From SIG607 sp045655165 (GTDB taxonomy: Bacteria > Bacillota > Clostridia > Oscillospirales > Acutalibacteraceae), in contig JAZOOT010000018.1 of the NCBI GenBank assembly GCA_045655165.1, positions 1 through 16,667 on the forward strand: DNA of 16,667 nt, given 5' to 3'. The notes under the pieces are model-generated. The model did not search any database. It saw only the letters and a program-made list of their open reading frames with translations, and had not been told where the DNA came from. Both the position numbers and the translations under genes were made by a program. This document shows positions 1 through 8,506 of this stretch, piece by piece (the stretch's first letter is position 1; every line of letters starts with the position of its first letter).

Positions 1-800
1 AATTGAAAAATGGTATGCTAATTGCTCTTGACCGCGACCCCGACGCAATAAAGGTTGCAACCGAAAGGTTAAAAGATTATCCCGCAAAGGTAATTAAAAG
101 CAACTTTAAAGATATGGATAAAGTTCTTGATGAACTGGGTATTGATAAGGTTGATGGAATACTTTTGGATTTGGGTGTGTCATCTTTTCAGCTTGATGAA
201 GCCGGCCGCGGATTTTCATATTTAAAAGAGGCACCCTTAGATATGCGAATGAGCAAAGAGGGGTTTAGCGCTTACGATTTAATTAAAAATGCAAATTTGG
301 ATGAACTAACTAAAATTTTTCGTGATTATGGCGGAGAAAAATTTGCATACCGTATTGCGCAGCGTATTGTTGAAATACGAAAAAGGCAAGATATAAAAAC
401 AACCACCGAATTAGCCGAAATTATTGCTTCTGCCGTTCCTGCAGCGGCAAGACGTGACGGACACCCCGCAAGAAAATGCTTTCAAGCAATAAGAATTGCC
501 GTAAACGATGAACTTGGCAGTTTGCAAGAGGTGTTAGACAAAGCGTTTTCTCGGCTTAATAAAAACGGTGTGTTGGCAATAATAACTTTCCATTCGCTTG
601 AAGATAGAATAGTTAAATTAAAGTTTAAAGAATTTACAACGGGCTGTACCTGTCCTAAAGATTTTCCTGTTTGTGTTTGCGGTAAAACACCTAATGGTGA
701 ATTTGTTACAAGAAAAGCGGTAACCGCCACAGAAGAAGAACTTAAAGAAAACCACAGAAGCCGTAGCGCAAAACTTCGTGCAATAAAAAAGATAGTATAA
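1..800 (+). CDS. rsmH: 16S rRNA (cytosine(1402)-N4)-methyltransferase RsmH, 5' truncated
   Basis: RsmH uses S-adenosylmethionine to methylate N4 of C1402 in the decoding centre of 16S rRNA in the cytoplasm. The reading frame is open to the left edge (in frame from base 3), so the true start is outside. About 265 residues are visible against roughly 310 usual for the family, and the missing part holds the glycine-rich SAM motif near the N-terminus. Visible family landmarks are the acidic motif ALDRDPDAI near the start, the block GILLDLGVSSFQLDE followed by GRGFSY, the motif FHSLEDRIVK, a paired-Cys segment CTCPKDFPVCVCG, and the C-terminal HRSRSAKLRA. It is the first visible gene of the dcw cluster and is followed after 15 bases by the ftsL-like gene, the usual order in Firmicutes, where mraZ normally lies upstream. 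Family assignment is very secure. Any internal start near the left edge is an artefact of the cut. Confidence 0.96.
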   Translation, partial: LKNGMLIALDRDPDAIKVATERLKDYPAKVIKSNFKDMDKVLDELGIDKVDGILLDLGVSSFQLDEAGRGFSYLKEAPLDMRMSKEGFSAYDLIKNANLDELTKIFRDYGGEKFAYRIAQRIVEIRKRQDIKTTTELAEIIASAVPAAARRDGHPARKCFQAIRIAVNDELGSLQEVLDKAFSRLNKNGVLAIITFHSLEDRIVKLKFKEFTTGCTCPKDFPVCVCGKTPNGEFVTRKAVTATEEELKENHRSRSAKLRAIKKIV

Positions 801-815
801 AAAACGGAGGCAAAA

Positions 816-1301
816 ATGAATAATTTAAAATATTATAACGATTCACTTGCGTATGATTTTGATATGTTTTTGCCTCGTGAAAAGGCAACGGCAGCAGCAC
901 CAAAGGTTGCGCCCAAGAAAAACATAATTAAATTACCTGAAACAGTAACCCACCAAAAAAGAAGAACAAAAGCACAAAGCCAAATTTCAAGCGGTTTGTT
1001 TGCAATTGTTTCCACTGCAATTTTGGTTGTTGCTCTTTGCTTTAACTTGGCGCTTAGGTTAAAGGTAAATGAATTAAATTCGCAAATCAACCGCACAAAA
1101 AGTGAACTTAATACCCTTAACAGCGAAAGCGTTGCACTTCAAATGGAATACGAAAGCCGAGTTTCTTATGCAAACCTTGAAAAAAGTGCGGCTTCGCTTG
1201 GTATGAAGAAATTAGATAAAGACCAAGTAGTATATATTAAGGTAAACGATAAGGTTAAGGCAATTAATTCCAATGGTGAAACCATGGTTGCAAACAATTA
1301 G
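816..1301 (+). CDS. ftsL: FtsL-like cell division protein (septum formation initiator family)
   Basis: This is a 161-residue bitopic membrane protein at the position of ftsL, between rsmH and the class B PBP. It has a basic cytoplasmic N-terminus of about 58 residues, one membrane segment at about 59-80 (LFAIVSTAILVVALCFNLAL), and an extracytoplasmic coiled coil at about 82-118 with hydrophobic heptad spacing. After that comes a block at about 121-143 (AASLGM, then VVYIKV) typical of FtsL/DivIC ends. FtsL is known to pair with DivIC/FtsB and FtsQ/DivIB and to help activate the FtsW-PBP synthase. Sequence conservation in this family is low, so the call rests on topology, coiled coil, the LGM block and gene order. 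The start ATG has GGAGG seven bases upstream. The cytoplasmic tail is longer than in E. coli FtsL and rich in Lys, Ala and Pro. Confidence 0.85.
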   Translation: MNNLKYYNDSLAYDFDMFLPREKATAAAPKVAPKKNIIKLPETVTHQKRRTKAQSQISSGLFAIVSTAILVVALCFNLALRLKVNELNSQINRTKSELNTLNSESVALQMEYESRVSYANLEKSAASLGMKKLDKDQVVYIKVNDKVKAINSNGETMVANN

Positions 1302-1317
1302 CAAGTTGTGATATACT
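1288..1317 (+). promoter_or_regulatory. possible promoter at the end of the ftsL-like gene
   Basis: TTGCAA (1288-1293) and TATACT (1312-1317) are separated by 18 bases and would start transcription near 1324. This would give a leader of about 100 bases carrying the 1358-1385 hairpin ahead of the PBP gene. The match is moderate and the region is AT-rich, so chance is a real possibility. Confidence 0.25.
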
Positions 1318-1357
1318 TGTTAAGAAGAAATCATATAAATATTTTGTAAAACTAAAA

Positions 1358-1385
1358 ACGGGAGTCGGATTTCTTCGGCTCCCGT
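1358..1385 (-). terminator. 12-bp hairpin in the ftsL-PBP gap, terminator-like on the minus strand
   Basis: The bases 1358-1369 pair with 1374-1385 around a TTTC loop. Ten pairs are Watson-Crick and two are G-T wobbles, and the outer stem is ACGGGAG/CTCCCGT. On the + strand no T-tract follows, so it should not terminate the dcw transcript. Read on the minus strand, the stem is followed directly by TTTTAGTTTT, the layout of an intrinsic terminator. It could stop antisense transcription out of the PBP gene, or act as an RNA leader or processing structure for the PBP mRNA. The structure is plain in the sequence, but its function is inferred. Confidence 0.5.
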
Positions 1386-1421
1386 AATGGCTATTCTTAA
1401 TATGTTTAACGGAGGCAGACA

Positions 1422-3677
1422 ATGACTAAAAAACCAAGCAAACTAATGCTAAAAAGAATGTTTATAGTTCTTGTTACCGTAATTTTTGTTACGGTTTCTG
1501 TGTGCGGTGTAAGTCTGACTCTTACAATGGTTGTAAACGGCGAAAAACTTCAGGGAATGGCTTCTGAACAACAACTTTACGATAGTTTAATTACTGCTCC
1601 GCGCGGAAACATATACGATAAAAATATGAACGTTTTGGCAACAAGCACAACTGCCTGGACAGTTTATATTACACCAAACGGAATTCTTAAACTTAAAGAT
1701 GAAACTAAAAAAGAAACGGTTAGAAACAAAATTGCCGATGGTCTTGCTGAAATTTTACAGGTTGACCGCGAAAAAGTTTATAACGATACAGGCAAATCTT
1801 CTTACTACATAATTGTTAAGAAAAAGGTTGATAAAACCACGTCCGATAAAGTAAGACAGTTTTTAGATGAAAATTCCGCACTTTCACTTTCTAAATACGT
1901 TGGTCTTGATGAAACCACAAAAAGATATTACCCAAACGGCCGTCTTGCTTCGGTAACGCTTGGTTTTGTGGGGGACGACGACCAAGGTCTTGCGGGTATT
2001 GAAAGTTATTATGATACAACCCTTACAGGCGAAGCAGGCCGTGTTGTTGCGGCCAAAACCGCATACGGCACTGATATGCCTTTTACTTATGAAATGGTTG
2101 AAGAAGCAAAACAAGGTAATTCCTTGGTGCTTACCATTGATAACCGCATACAGTACGTTGTTGAAAAACATTTGCGCCAAGCGGTTGAAGATAACAAATG
2201 TTCCGAACGCGGTGTTTCTATTGTTATGAACATTAAAACGGGCGAAATTTTGGCAATGGCGGTAACGGGCGACTTTGACCCCAACGAACCGTTTACGTTA
2301 TCAAGTGCCGACCAAAAAATTGTAGACGCCTTAAGCGGAGAAGACAGAACAAAAAAATTAGCAGAACTAAGAAACAGACAATGGCGAAACAAAGCGGTTT
2401 CTGATTCTTACGAACCGGGTTCGGTATTTAAAATTATTACCGCTGCCGCCGCTTTAGAAGAAGGCGTTGCAAATATAAACAGTTCCTTTACTTGCAGCGG
2501 TAAAACTCAGGTTGCTGGGCAAAAATATAATTGCCACAAACATTCGGGACATGGCACACAAACCCTGCTTCAAGCAACAAGTAACTCTTGCAACCCTGCG
2601 TTTATAACACTTGGCCAAATGATTGGCGTTAGCAATTTTTCAAAGTATTTCGAGGGCTTTGGACTTACCGCCAAAACAGGCATAGATTTACCGGGCGAAA
2701 CGGCATCGATTTATTATAAAGCCGAAAATATGGGTCCTGTTGAACTTGCTTCGGCTTCATTTGGTCAATCTTTCCAAGTTACACCAATTCAACTTATAAC
2801 CGCCGCTGCAACTGCGGCAAACGGCGGATACCTTGTTCAACCGCATTTGGTTTCCAAGGTTATTGATAACAATAAAAACGTAATTGAAACCGCATCAACT
2901 TCTTATCGCCGTCAGGTAATAAGCAAAGAAACATCCGATACACTTCGCGTAATTTTAGAAGGTGTTGTAAATGGCGGTGCAAAAAACGGTTATGTTGCGG
3001 GCTTCCGTACGGGCGGTAAAACAGGTACAAGTGAAAAACTTACCCAGTTAAACCAAACAGGTCAAAAACTTTACGTTGCTTCTTACGTGGCATTAGCGCC
3101 TATTGAAGACCCCGAAATTGCGGTTTTGGTGCTTCTTGACGAACCCCACGGTAACAGCATTTACGGCGGTACAATTTCGGCACCTGTCGGCTCGGCAATT
3201 TTGCACGAAATTTTACCCTATATGGGCTATGAACCGCATTATAGCGAAGAAGAACTTAAAGTAAGGGCAATTCCTGTGCCCGATGTTAAGGGCTTGGAAC
3301 TTTCTTCGGCAAAAAGTAAAATTAACAACGCAGGCCTAATTTACCACGTTGTAGGAAACGGCGAAAAGGTTGTTTCGCAACTTCCTTCAAGCGATGAAAC
3401 GCTTTATGCGGGCGGTCTTGTAATACTTTATACCGAAGAAAATGCCGAAGAACAACAGCAGTCAACAGTGCCAAACTTTATTGGTATGAATGTTTCTCAG
3501 TGTAACAGTACTGCTGCTGAAAACGGAATAAATATTGAATTTTCAGGAAACATTTTATCGGGTGCCAATACACTTTGTTATAAACAAAGCGTTGAAAAGG
3601 GTACAAATATAAATAAAGGTCAGGTTGTAACGCTTTACTTCCGTGATGGCAGTGTTACAGACTTTGACGTGGGATAG
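1422..3677 (+). CDS. ftsI: class B penicillin-binding protein with two PASTA domains (FtsI/PBP2B/SpoVD type)
   Basis: This is a monofunctional D,D-transpeptidase that crosslinks septal peptidoglycan outside the membrane, working with the SEDS polymerase FtsW encoded downstream. The 751 residues show a short basic N-terminus, a membrane anchor at about 12-36, and a PBP dimerisation domain with the RGNIYDKN motif at 61-68. The transpeptidase domain has the nucleophile SVFK (Ser334, Lys337), SCN (389-391) and KTG (533-535). Two C-terminal PASTA domains lie at about 613-672 and 680-742. Two PASTA domains fit division PBPs such as Bacillus PBP2B or pneumococcal PBP2x. SpoVD has a similar layout with one, so a sporulation role cannot be excluded. 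The start ATG has GGAGG five bases before it. The 120-base gap upstream is unusually long for this cluster and holds a hairpin. Confidence 0.95.
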   Translation: MTKKPSKLMLKRMFIVLVTVIFVTVSVCGVSLTLTMVVNGEKLQGMASEQQLYDSLITAPRGNIYDKNMNVLATSTTAWTVYITPNGILKLKDETKKETVRNKIADGLAEILQVDREKVYNDTGKSSYYIIVKKKVDKTTSDKVRQFLDENSALSLSKYVGLDETTKRYYPNGRLASVTLGFVGDDDQGLAGIESYYDTTLTGEAGRVVAAKTAYGTDMPFTYEMVEEAKQGNSLVLTIDNRIQYVVEKHLRQAVEDNKCSERGVSIVMNIKTGEILAMAVTGDFDPNEPFTLSSADQKIVDALSGEDRTKKLAELRNRQWRNKAVSDSYEPGSVFKIITAAAALEEGVANINSSFTCSGKTQVAGQKYNCHKHSGHGTQTLLQATSNSCNPAFITLGQMIGVSNFSKYFEGFGLTAKTGIDLPGETASIYYKAENMGPVELASASFGQSFQVTPIQLITAAATAANGGYLVQPHLVSKVIDNNKNVIETASTSYRRQVISKETSDTLRVILEGVVNGGAKNGYVAGFRTGGKTGTSEKLTQLNQTGQKLYVASYVALAPIEDPEIAVLVLLDEPHGNSIYGGTISAPVGSAILHEILPYMGYEPHYSEEELKVRAIPVPDVKGLELSSAKSKINNAGLIYHVVGNGEKVVSQLPSSDETLYAGGLVILYTEENAEEQQQSTVPNFIGMNVSQCNSTAAENGINIEFSGNILSGANTLCYKQSVEKGTNINKGQVVTLYFRDGSVTDFDVG

Positions 3678-3687
3678 GGTGATTTAA

Positions 3688-5127
3688 GTGTTACTTAAAC
3701 AACTTTTAAATAAAGTTAACAGTGAACTTGCCGAACTTAATATAACCGGTGTAACGGCGTCTTCTAACCAAGTTAAAGAAGGTTGCGCGTTTGTTTGTAT
3801 AAAAGGTTTGCGTTTTGACGGTCACGAATTTGCACAAACCGCAATAAAAAACGGCGCGGCAGTTGTTATTACCGAACGCGATTTAGGCATTAAAAACCAA
3901 GTTGTTGTAAGCGACACAAGGGCGGTTTTTGCCGAAATGTCGGCAAATTGGTTTAATAACCCCGCACAAAAAATGAAACTTATTGGTGTAACCGGTACAA
4001 ACGGCAAAACATCTACAAGTTATATGATTAAAAGTATTATTGAAAAAGCGGGATACAAGGTTGGTCTTATTGGCACCATTCAAAATATGATTGGTAATGA
4101 AGTTTTTGGTGCCGAAAGAACAACACCCGACCCATACGCCGTTAACGAACTTTTTGATAAAATGTATAAAAACGGCTGCCAATACGTTGTTATGGAGGTT
4201 TCTTCCCACGCGCTTCATCAAAAAAGGGTGTATAAATTGCCTTTTGCAGTGGGATTGTTTACAAACTTAACCCAAGACCATTTAGATTATCACGTTACAA
4301 TGGATGAATATGCAAAGGCAAAATCGCTTCTTTTTGATATGTGTGATATTTCGGTAGTAAACGCCGATGACGCTTATGCAAATATAATGCTTGCAAGTGC
4401 AAAAAACAAAAAGGTGAGTTATTCTTTAAATAACAGCAAGGCAGATTATTACACCAAGGACATTATATTTAAACCCGAAAGTGTAAAATATAACCTTTGC
4501 GGTAAAGAAAATTTTGAAATCTTTTTAAAAATTGGCGGAAAATTTTCGGTTTATAACTCAATGCTGGCGGCCATCTGTGCTTTGGAACTTGGTATAAATA
4601 AAGAAACTGTGTTTTCGGCAATTAACGAAATTATTGGTGTAAAGGGCAGGGCAGAGCCGGTTGAAAACGATTTTGGCTTCAGCGTTATTATTGACTATGC
4701 CCACACACCCGACGGCCTTAAAAATATTCTTTCAACCTTTAAAGAGTGTGAAAAGAATTCTTTAACAGTTTTGTTTGGCTGTGGCGGCGACCGCGATAAA
4801 ACAAAACGGCCACTTATGGCAGAAGTTGCCGCAAGTTTGGCCGATAAACTTATTATTACAAGCGATAATCCGCGAAGCGAAGAACCAAACGAAATTATAA
4901 AGGATATTTTGGCGGGTGTAGATACCGCTAAACACGACGTTACGGTTATTGAAAACCGTGTAGAAGCAATACATTATGCGGTGGAAAATGCCCAAAAAGG
5001 CGATATAGTTGTTCTTGCTGGTAAAGGACACGAAACATACCAAATTTTAAAAGATAAAACTATTGAACTTGATGAAAGAAAAATAGTAATTGATGCACTA
5101 AATAAACGCAAAGGGGAAGTAAAATGA
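3688..5127 (+). CDS. murE: UDP-MurNAc-L-Ala-D-Glu:meso-diaminopimelate ligase MurE
   Basis: MurE is the cytoplasmic ATP-dependent ligase that adds the third amino acid to the peptidoglycan stem peptide. The 479 residues show the three Mur ligase domains. The N-terminal UDP-binding domain comes first. The central ATPase domain has the P-loop GVTGTNGKTST (100-110), the EVSSHAL block (170-176) and the lysine expected to be carbamylated in YAKAKSLLFD (Lys212). The C-terminal domain carries DYAHTPD (336-342) and TSDNPRSE (391-398). DNPR is the motif associated with meso-DAP, not lysine, as substrate, so an A1-gamma-type wall is predicted. The start is a GTG ten bases after the PBP stop, with a modest ribosome site AGGGTGA. 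The end overlaps mraY by four bases (ATGA), which suggests translational coupling. Confidence 0.96.
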   Translation: MLLKQLLNKVNSELAELNITGVTASSNQVKEGCAFVCIKGLRFDGHEFAQTAIKNGAAVVITERDLGIKNQVVVSDTRAVFAEMSANWFNNPAQKMKLIGVTGTNGKTSTSYMIKSIIEKAGYKVGLIGTIQNMIGNEVFGAERTTPDPYAVNELFDKMYKNGCQYVVMEVSSHALHQKRVYKLPFAVGLFTNLTQDHLDYHVTMDEYAKAKSLLFDMCDISVVNADDAYANIMLASAKNKKVSYSLNNSKADYYTKDIIFKPESVKYNLCGKENFEIFLKIGGKFSVYNSMLAAICALELGINKETVFSAINEIIGVKGRAEPVENDFGFSVIIDYAHTPDGLKNILSTFKECEKNSLTVLFGCGGDRDKTKRPLMAEVAASLADKLIITSDNPRSEEPNEIIKDILAGVDTAKHDVTVIENRVEAIHYAVENAQKGDIVVLAGKGHETYQILKDKTIELDERKIVIDALNKRKGEVK

Positions 5128-6146
5128 AAGATTTAACACCAATATTTTCCGCAGTAATTTCTTTTGCGGTTACGGCTTTACTTGGCTTTATTGTAATTCC
5201 TTTTTTGCATAAACTTAAATTTGGCCAAACAATACGCGAAATCGGCCCGTCTTGGCATAAAAATAAGCAAGGCACACCCACAATGGGCGGTGTTATGATG
5301 ATGGCGGGTGTTTTGGTTTCGCTTTTGTTTGCTTTTGCAATTGCTTTTTTAATAAAAGGTGATTTTTACAGTGATATAGTTAACCCCAAGCGCTTTGCAA
5401 TGATGATTTCGGGTGTTGTTATGGCTTTTGCAATGGGCTTAATTGGTTTTGCTGATGACTATATTAAGGTTGTAAAAAAACGCAATTTGGGACTTACCGC
5501 ATTGCAAAAAACAATAATGCAATCATTTGTTTGCGCAGCATACCTTGTTGCTTTGGCTTTTGCGGGCATGGACCAAACTTGGTTGCCTTTTTTTGGTTTT
5601 GTTGATATTACAAGTGGTGCTGGCCTTTTGGCTTGGCCAATTATGTTTTTCTTTATTTACGGTTTTACAAATGCAGTAAATTTAACCGATGGAATTGACG
5701 GTCTTGCTTCAACCGTTACTTTAGTTGTTTGCTGTGCGTTTATGCTTATTTCGGGCTTTACTTCGCTTATTGCAATAGATACTTTTGCAGCAATTACTGC
5801 AGGTGCTTGCGCCGGCTTTTTGGTATGGAATTTCCACCCGGCAAAAGTGTTTATGGGAGATACCGGCTCAATGTTTTTAGGCGGTGTTGTTGTTGCTCTT
5901 GCATTTGGTACGCAAAGACCTGTTTTATTACTTGCTGCAGGTATTGTTTATTTATGCGAAGCACTTTCGGTTGTGCTTCAAGTTGCAAGTTTTAAACTTA
6001 CGGGTAAACGTATATTTAAAATGAGCCCCATTCACCATCATTTTGAAATGAGCGGCTGGAAAGAGGAAAAAATAGATTTTGTTTTTGGTTTTGTTACACT
6101 TTTGGGCGGAATAGTTGCTGTTTTGCCTGTTTTACTTAACAAATAA
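5124..6146 (+). CDS. mraY: phospho-N-acetylmuramoyl-pentapeptide-transferase MraY
   Basis: MraY is the integral membrane enzyme that transfers phospho-MurNAc-pentapeptide from UDP to undecaprenyl phosphate, making lipid I. The 340-residue protein is very hydrophobic with about ten predicted membrane spans. It keeps all the family motifs: TPTMGG (51-56), the paired aspartates in FADDYIK (Asp111-Asp112), NLTDGIDGLA (186-195), FMGDTGS with Asp246, and the HHH motif SPIHHHFE (301-308). The ATG overlaps the murE stop codon, with AGGGGAAG just upstream as ribosome site. In Bacillus and many relatives murD comes next. Here ftsW follows directly after 18 bases. Confidence 0.97.
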   Translation: MKDLTPIFSAVISFAVTALLGFIVIPFLHKLKFGQTIREIGPSWHKNKQGTPTMGGVMMMAGVLVSLLFAFAIAFLIKGDFYSDIVNPKRFAMMISGVVMAFAMGLIGFADDYIKVVKKRNLGLTALQKTIMQSFVCAAYLVALAFAGMDQTWLPFFGFVDITSGAGLLAWPIMFFFIYGFTNAVNLTDGIDGLASTVTLVVCCAFMLISGFTSLIAIDTFAAITAGACAGFLVWNFHPAKVFMGDTGSMFLGGVVVALAFGTQRPVLLLAAGIVYLCEALSVVLQVASFKLTGKRIFKMSPIHHHFEMSGWKEEKIDFVFGFVTLLGGIVAVLPVLLNK

Positions 6147-6164
6147 TTTTCGGAGTGTGTTATA

Positions 6165-7316
6165 GTGGCTGAAAAGAATTTAAGCAAAAAGAAAACTAAA
6201 TCAGATTTAATACAAGACGGCAAAATGGATATTGGCTTTTTTTCTTTGGTGCTTATCCTTTTGGCTATTGGTCTTGTTATGCTTTTTTCGGCCAGTTATG
6301 CATACTGTTACGCACAATTTGGCGATAGTTACCGTTTTATTGCCCGTCAAGCACTTTTTGCAGTTGCGGGCCTTGTGTTAATGTATTTAGCATCAAGAAT
6401 AAACGTTAAATTTTTAAGAAAACTGTATTTACCAATTTTTGTTGTATCGGTTATTCTTTTAATTGTTCTTTTGGCGCTTCCGCCAATGTATGAAGGGCTT
6501 GATTACAAACGCTGGTTGGTTATTGGCCCAGTTTCCTTTCAGCCGTCCGAAATAGCCAAATTTGCAATTATATTAACCTTTTCTCATTTAATTGCAAAAA
6601 ACAGCAATAAAATGGATAACATTAAGTTTGTTGGTTTACTTGTGCTTTTATTAGCGCTTGTTTGCGGTCTTGTAGTTGTGGAAACACACCTTTCGGCAAC
6701 AATTCTTATTTTTATGATTGGCGCTGTGCTAATGGTTGTTGGCGGTCTTGCAGTTAAATATATAATTGCGGGCGTTGGTGTTGGTGTCGCAGGCGTTGTG
6801 CTTTTTGTAGTAACAGGTCTTGTAAGTTATGCTTCAAGCCGTTTTGTGCATTGGATCAACCCTTGGGCCGATGCAACAGGCAAGGGCTACCAAACTATTC
6901 AATCGCTTTTAGCCATTGGCTCGGGCGGACTTTTGGGCCGCGGAATCGGTCAATCTCGCCAAAAATATTCTTGGCTGCCTGAACCGCATAACGACTTTAT
7001 TTTTGCGGTTGTTTGTGAAGAACTCGGCCTTATTGGCGCAATGGTTATAATTTTATTGTTTTGCGCTCTTGTTTGGCGCGGTTTTACCATTGCAATGCAC
7101 GCGCCTGATAAATTCAGTGCGTTGTTTGCAGTTGGTTTAACTTTCCAAGTGGCATTACAAGCCGCTCTTAACATAATGGTTGTTACCAATACAATTCCAA
7201 ACACGGGAATAAGTCTTCCGTTTTTCAGTTACGGCGGTACAGCACTGCTTATTTTGCTAACCGAAATGGGCTTGGTACTTTCGGTTTCGCGTAGTGCAAA
7301 TCTTAAAAAGAACTAA
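6165..7316 (+). CDS. ftsW: SEDS-family peptidoglycan polymerase FtsW (FtsW/SpoVE type)
   Basis: FtsW is a membrane glycosyltransferase of the SEDS family that polymerises lipid II at the septum in partnership with a class B PBP. The 383 residues have a basic cytoplasmic N-terminus of about 20 residues and then about ten membrane spans. The SEDS signatures are present: RWLVIGPVSFQPSEIAKF (116-133), LPEPHNDFIF (271-280) containing the expected catalytic aspartate Asp277, and PNTGISLPFFSYGG (345-358). The start is a GTG with CGGAG about nine bases upstream. The SpoVE paralogue of spore formers sits in the same place, so the name FtsW versus SpoVE cannot be settled from one copy. Its position two genes after the PBP fits a matched synthase pair. 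Confidence 0.93.
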   Translation: MAEKNLSKKKTKSDLIQDGKMDIGFFSLVLILLAIGLVMLFSASYAYCYAQFGDSYRFIARQALFAVAGLVLMYLASRINVKFLRKLYLPIFVVSVILLIVLLALPPMYEGLDYKRWLVIGPVSFQPSEIAKFAIILTFSHLIAKNSNKMDNIKFVGLLVLLLALVCGLVVVETHLSATILIFMIGAVLMVVGGLAVKYIIAGVGVGVAGVVLFVVTGLVSYASSRFVHWINPWADATGKGYQTIQSLLAIGSGGLLGRGIGQSRQKYSWLPEPHNDFIFAVVCEELGLIGAMVIILLFCALVWRGFTIAMHAPDKFSALFAVGLTFQVALQAALNIMVVTNTIPNTGISLPFFSYGGTALLILLTEMGLVLSVSRSANLKKN

Positions 7317-7329
7317 AGGAAGTGAATGT

Positions 7330-8442
7330 ATGCACATTTTATTTGCAGGCGGGGGAACCGCAGGTCACATAAATCCGGCTTTGGCTATTGCAGGTTATAT
7401 AAAAGAAAAACATCCCAACGCTAAAATAAGTTATATTGGCACTGCCGATAAACTTGAAGCACGGTTAGTTCCTGCCGCAGGGTACGATTTTTACCCCATT
7501 AAAGTTTCGGGCTTTAAACGCAGTTTAAAACCATCGGCAATAGCGCATAACATTAAGGCGGCAAGCCAAGCCGCAACTGCCTCACTTGCGGCAAGAAAAC
7601 TTTTAAAAGAATTAAAACCCGACGTTGTTGTGGGTACAGGCGGTTACGTTAGCGGTCCTGTTTTAAAAGAGGCAGCCGCACTTAAAATTAAAACTGCCGT
7701 ACACGAACAAAACGCTTTTCCGGGCGTTACAAATAAAATGTTGGCTTCACACGTTGACCGCGTTATGCTTGCAATGGCTCAGGCGAAAAAGCATTTTAAA
7801 GTTAAAAGAAAATTTGATGTAACCGGTAACCCCGTACGTGTTGAAGTTGCAAAAATGGGTAAAGAGGAAGCCAAAAAAATTCTTGGTTACGATAACCGCC
7901 CTGTGCTTCTTTCTTTTGGCGGCAGTTTGGGCGCAAGACCAATAAACGAAGCGGTTTGTGAACTTATTAAGGAATTTAACGATAACAGTGATTTTTATCA
8001 TATTCACGCCACAGGTAAATTCGGATATAATTCGGTTAAAGAAGCTTTAAGCGGTATTACCGTTAAAGAAGAAACAGACGTACGTGAATATATTGATAAT
8101 ATGGACGTATGTATGGCGGCAGCCGATTTGGTTGTTTGCAGGGCAGGGGCAATTACCCTAAGCGAATTGGCTTTGTGCGGTAAACCTTCAATTTTAATTC
8201 CGTCACCCTACGTTGCCGAAAACCATCAGTTCCACAATGCAATGACCTTAAAAAAGGTGGGTGCGGCTGAAATTATTGAGGAAAAAGATTTAACAGGCAA
8301 AGAACTAATAAAACAGGTTTCATGTTTAATTCAAAATAAACCCAAGTTAGAAACAATGAGCGAAAAGGCAAAAAAAGCAGCTATACCGGATTGCCTTGAC
8401 AGAATTTACCGCGTTATTATGGAGCTTTACAGTAACGCATAA
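7330..8442 (+). CDS. murG: UDP-GlcNAc:lipid I N-acetylglucosaminyltransferase MurG
   Basis: MurG is a peripheral GT-B glycosyltransferase on the inner membrane face that adds GlcNAc to lipid I to give lipid II, the substrate of FtsW. The 370 residues start MHILFAGGGTAGH, with the first glycine-rich loop at 7-13. Further motifs are GTGGYVSGP (102-110), HEQNAFPG (125-132), the second glycine-rich loop FGGSLGARP (196-204), and the UDP-GlcNAc site CRAGAITLSEL (270-280) and AENHQ (296-300). I chose the ATG at 7330 because the family begins exactly with this beta strand and AGGAAG lies just ahead. An in-frame ATG at 7294 would run back into ftsW and add twelve non-family residues. The gene follows ftsW by 13 bases. 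Confidence 0.97.
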   Translation: MHILFAGGGTAGHINPALAIAGYIKEKHPNAKISYIGTADKLEARLVPAAGYDFYPIKVSGFKRSLKPSAIAHNIKAASQAATASLAARKLLKELKPDVVVGTGGYVSGPVLKEAAALKIKTAVHEQNAFPGVTNKMLASHVDRVMLAMAQAKKHFKVKRKFDVTGNPVRVEVAKMGKEEAKKILGYDNRPVLLSFGGSLGARPINEAVCELIKEFNDNSDFYHIHATGKFGYNSVKEALSGITVKEETDVREYIDNMDVCMAAADLVVCRAGAITLSELALCGKPSILIPSPYVAENHQFHNAMTLKKVGAAEIIEEKDLTGKELIKQVSCLIQNKPKLETMSEKAKKAAIPDCLDRIYRVIMELYSNA

Positions 8443-8506
8443 GCAAAAAACGGCATCTTGCATATTATAAATTATAGACTTTCTATATAATTTGCGGAGG
8501 TGCCTT

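Noticed and set aside
1387..1425. A 12-codon ORF (ATG at 1387) whose TGA overlaps the PBP start as ATGA, possibly a coupling leader peptide
   Set aside because: No ribosome site precedes its ATG, since the hairpin stem lies right before it, and such overlaps arise easily by chance in AT-rich DNA.
8458..8491. A promoter for murA: TTGCAT (8458-8463) with TATAAT (8486-8491) in the murG-murA gap
   Set aside because: The spacer is 22 bases, too long for sigma-A, and no better -35 is found at 16-18 bases. The -10 alone is weak evidence in AT-rich DNA. A promoter here is possible but not supported.
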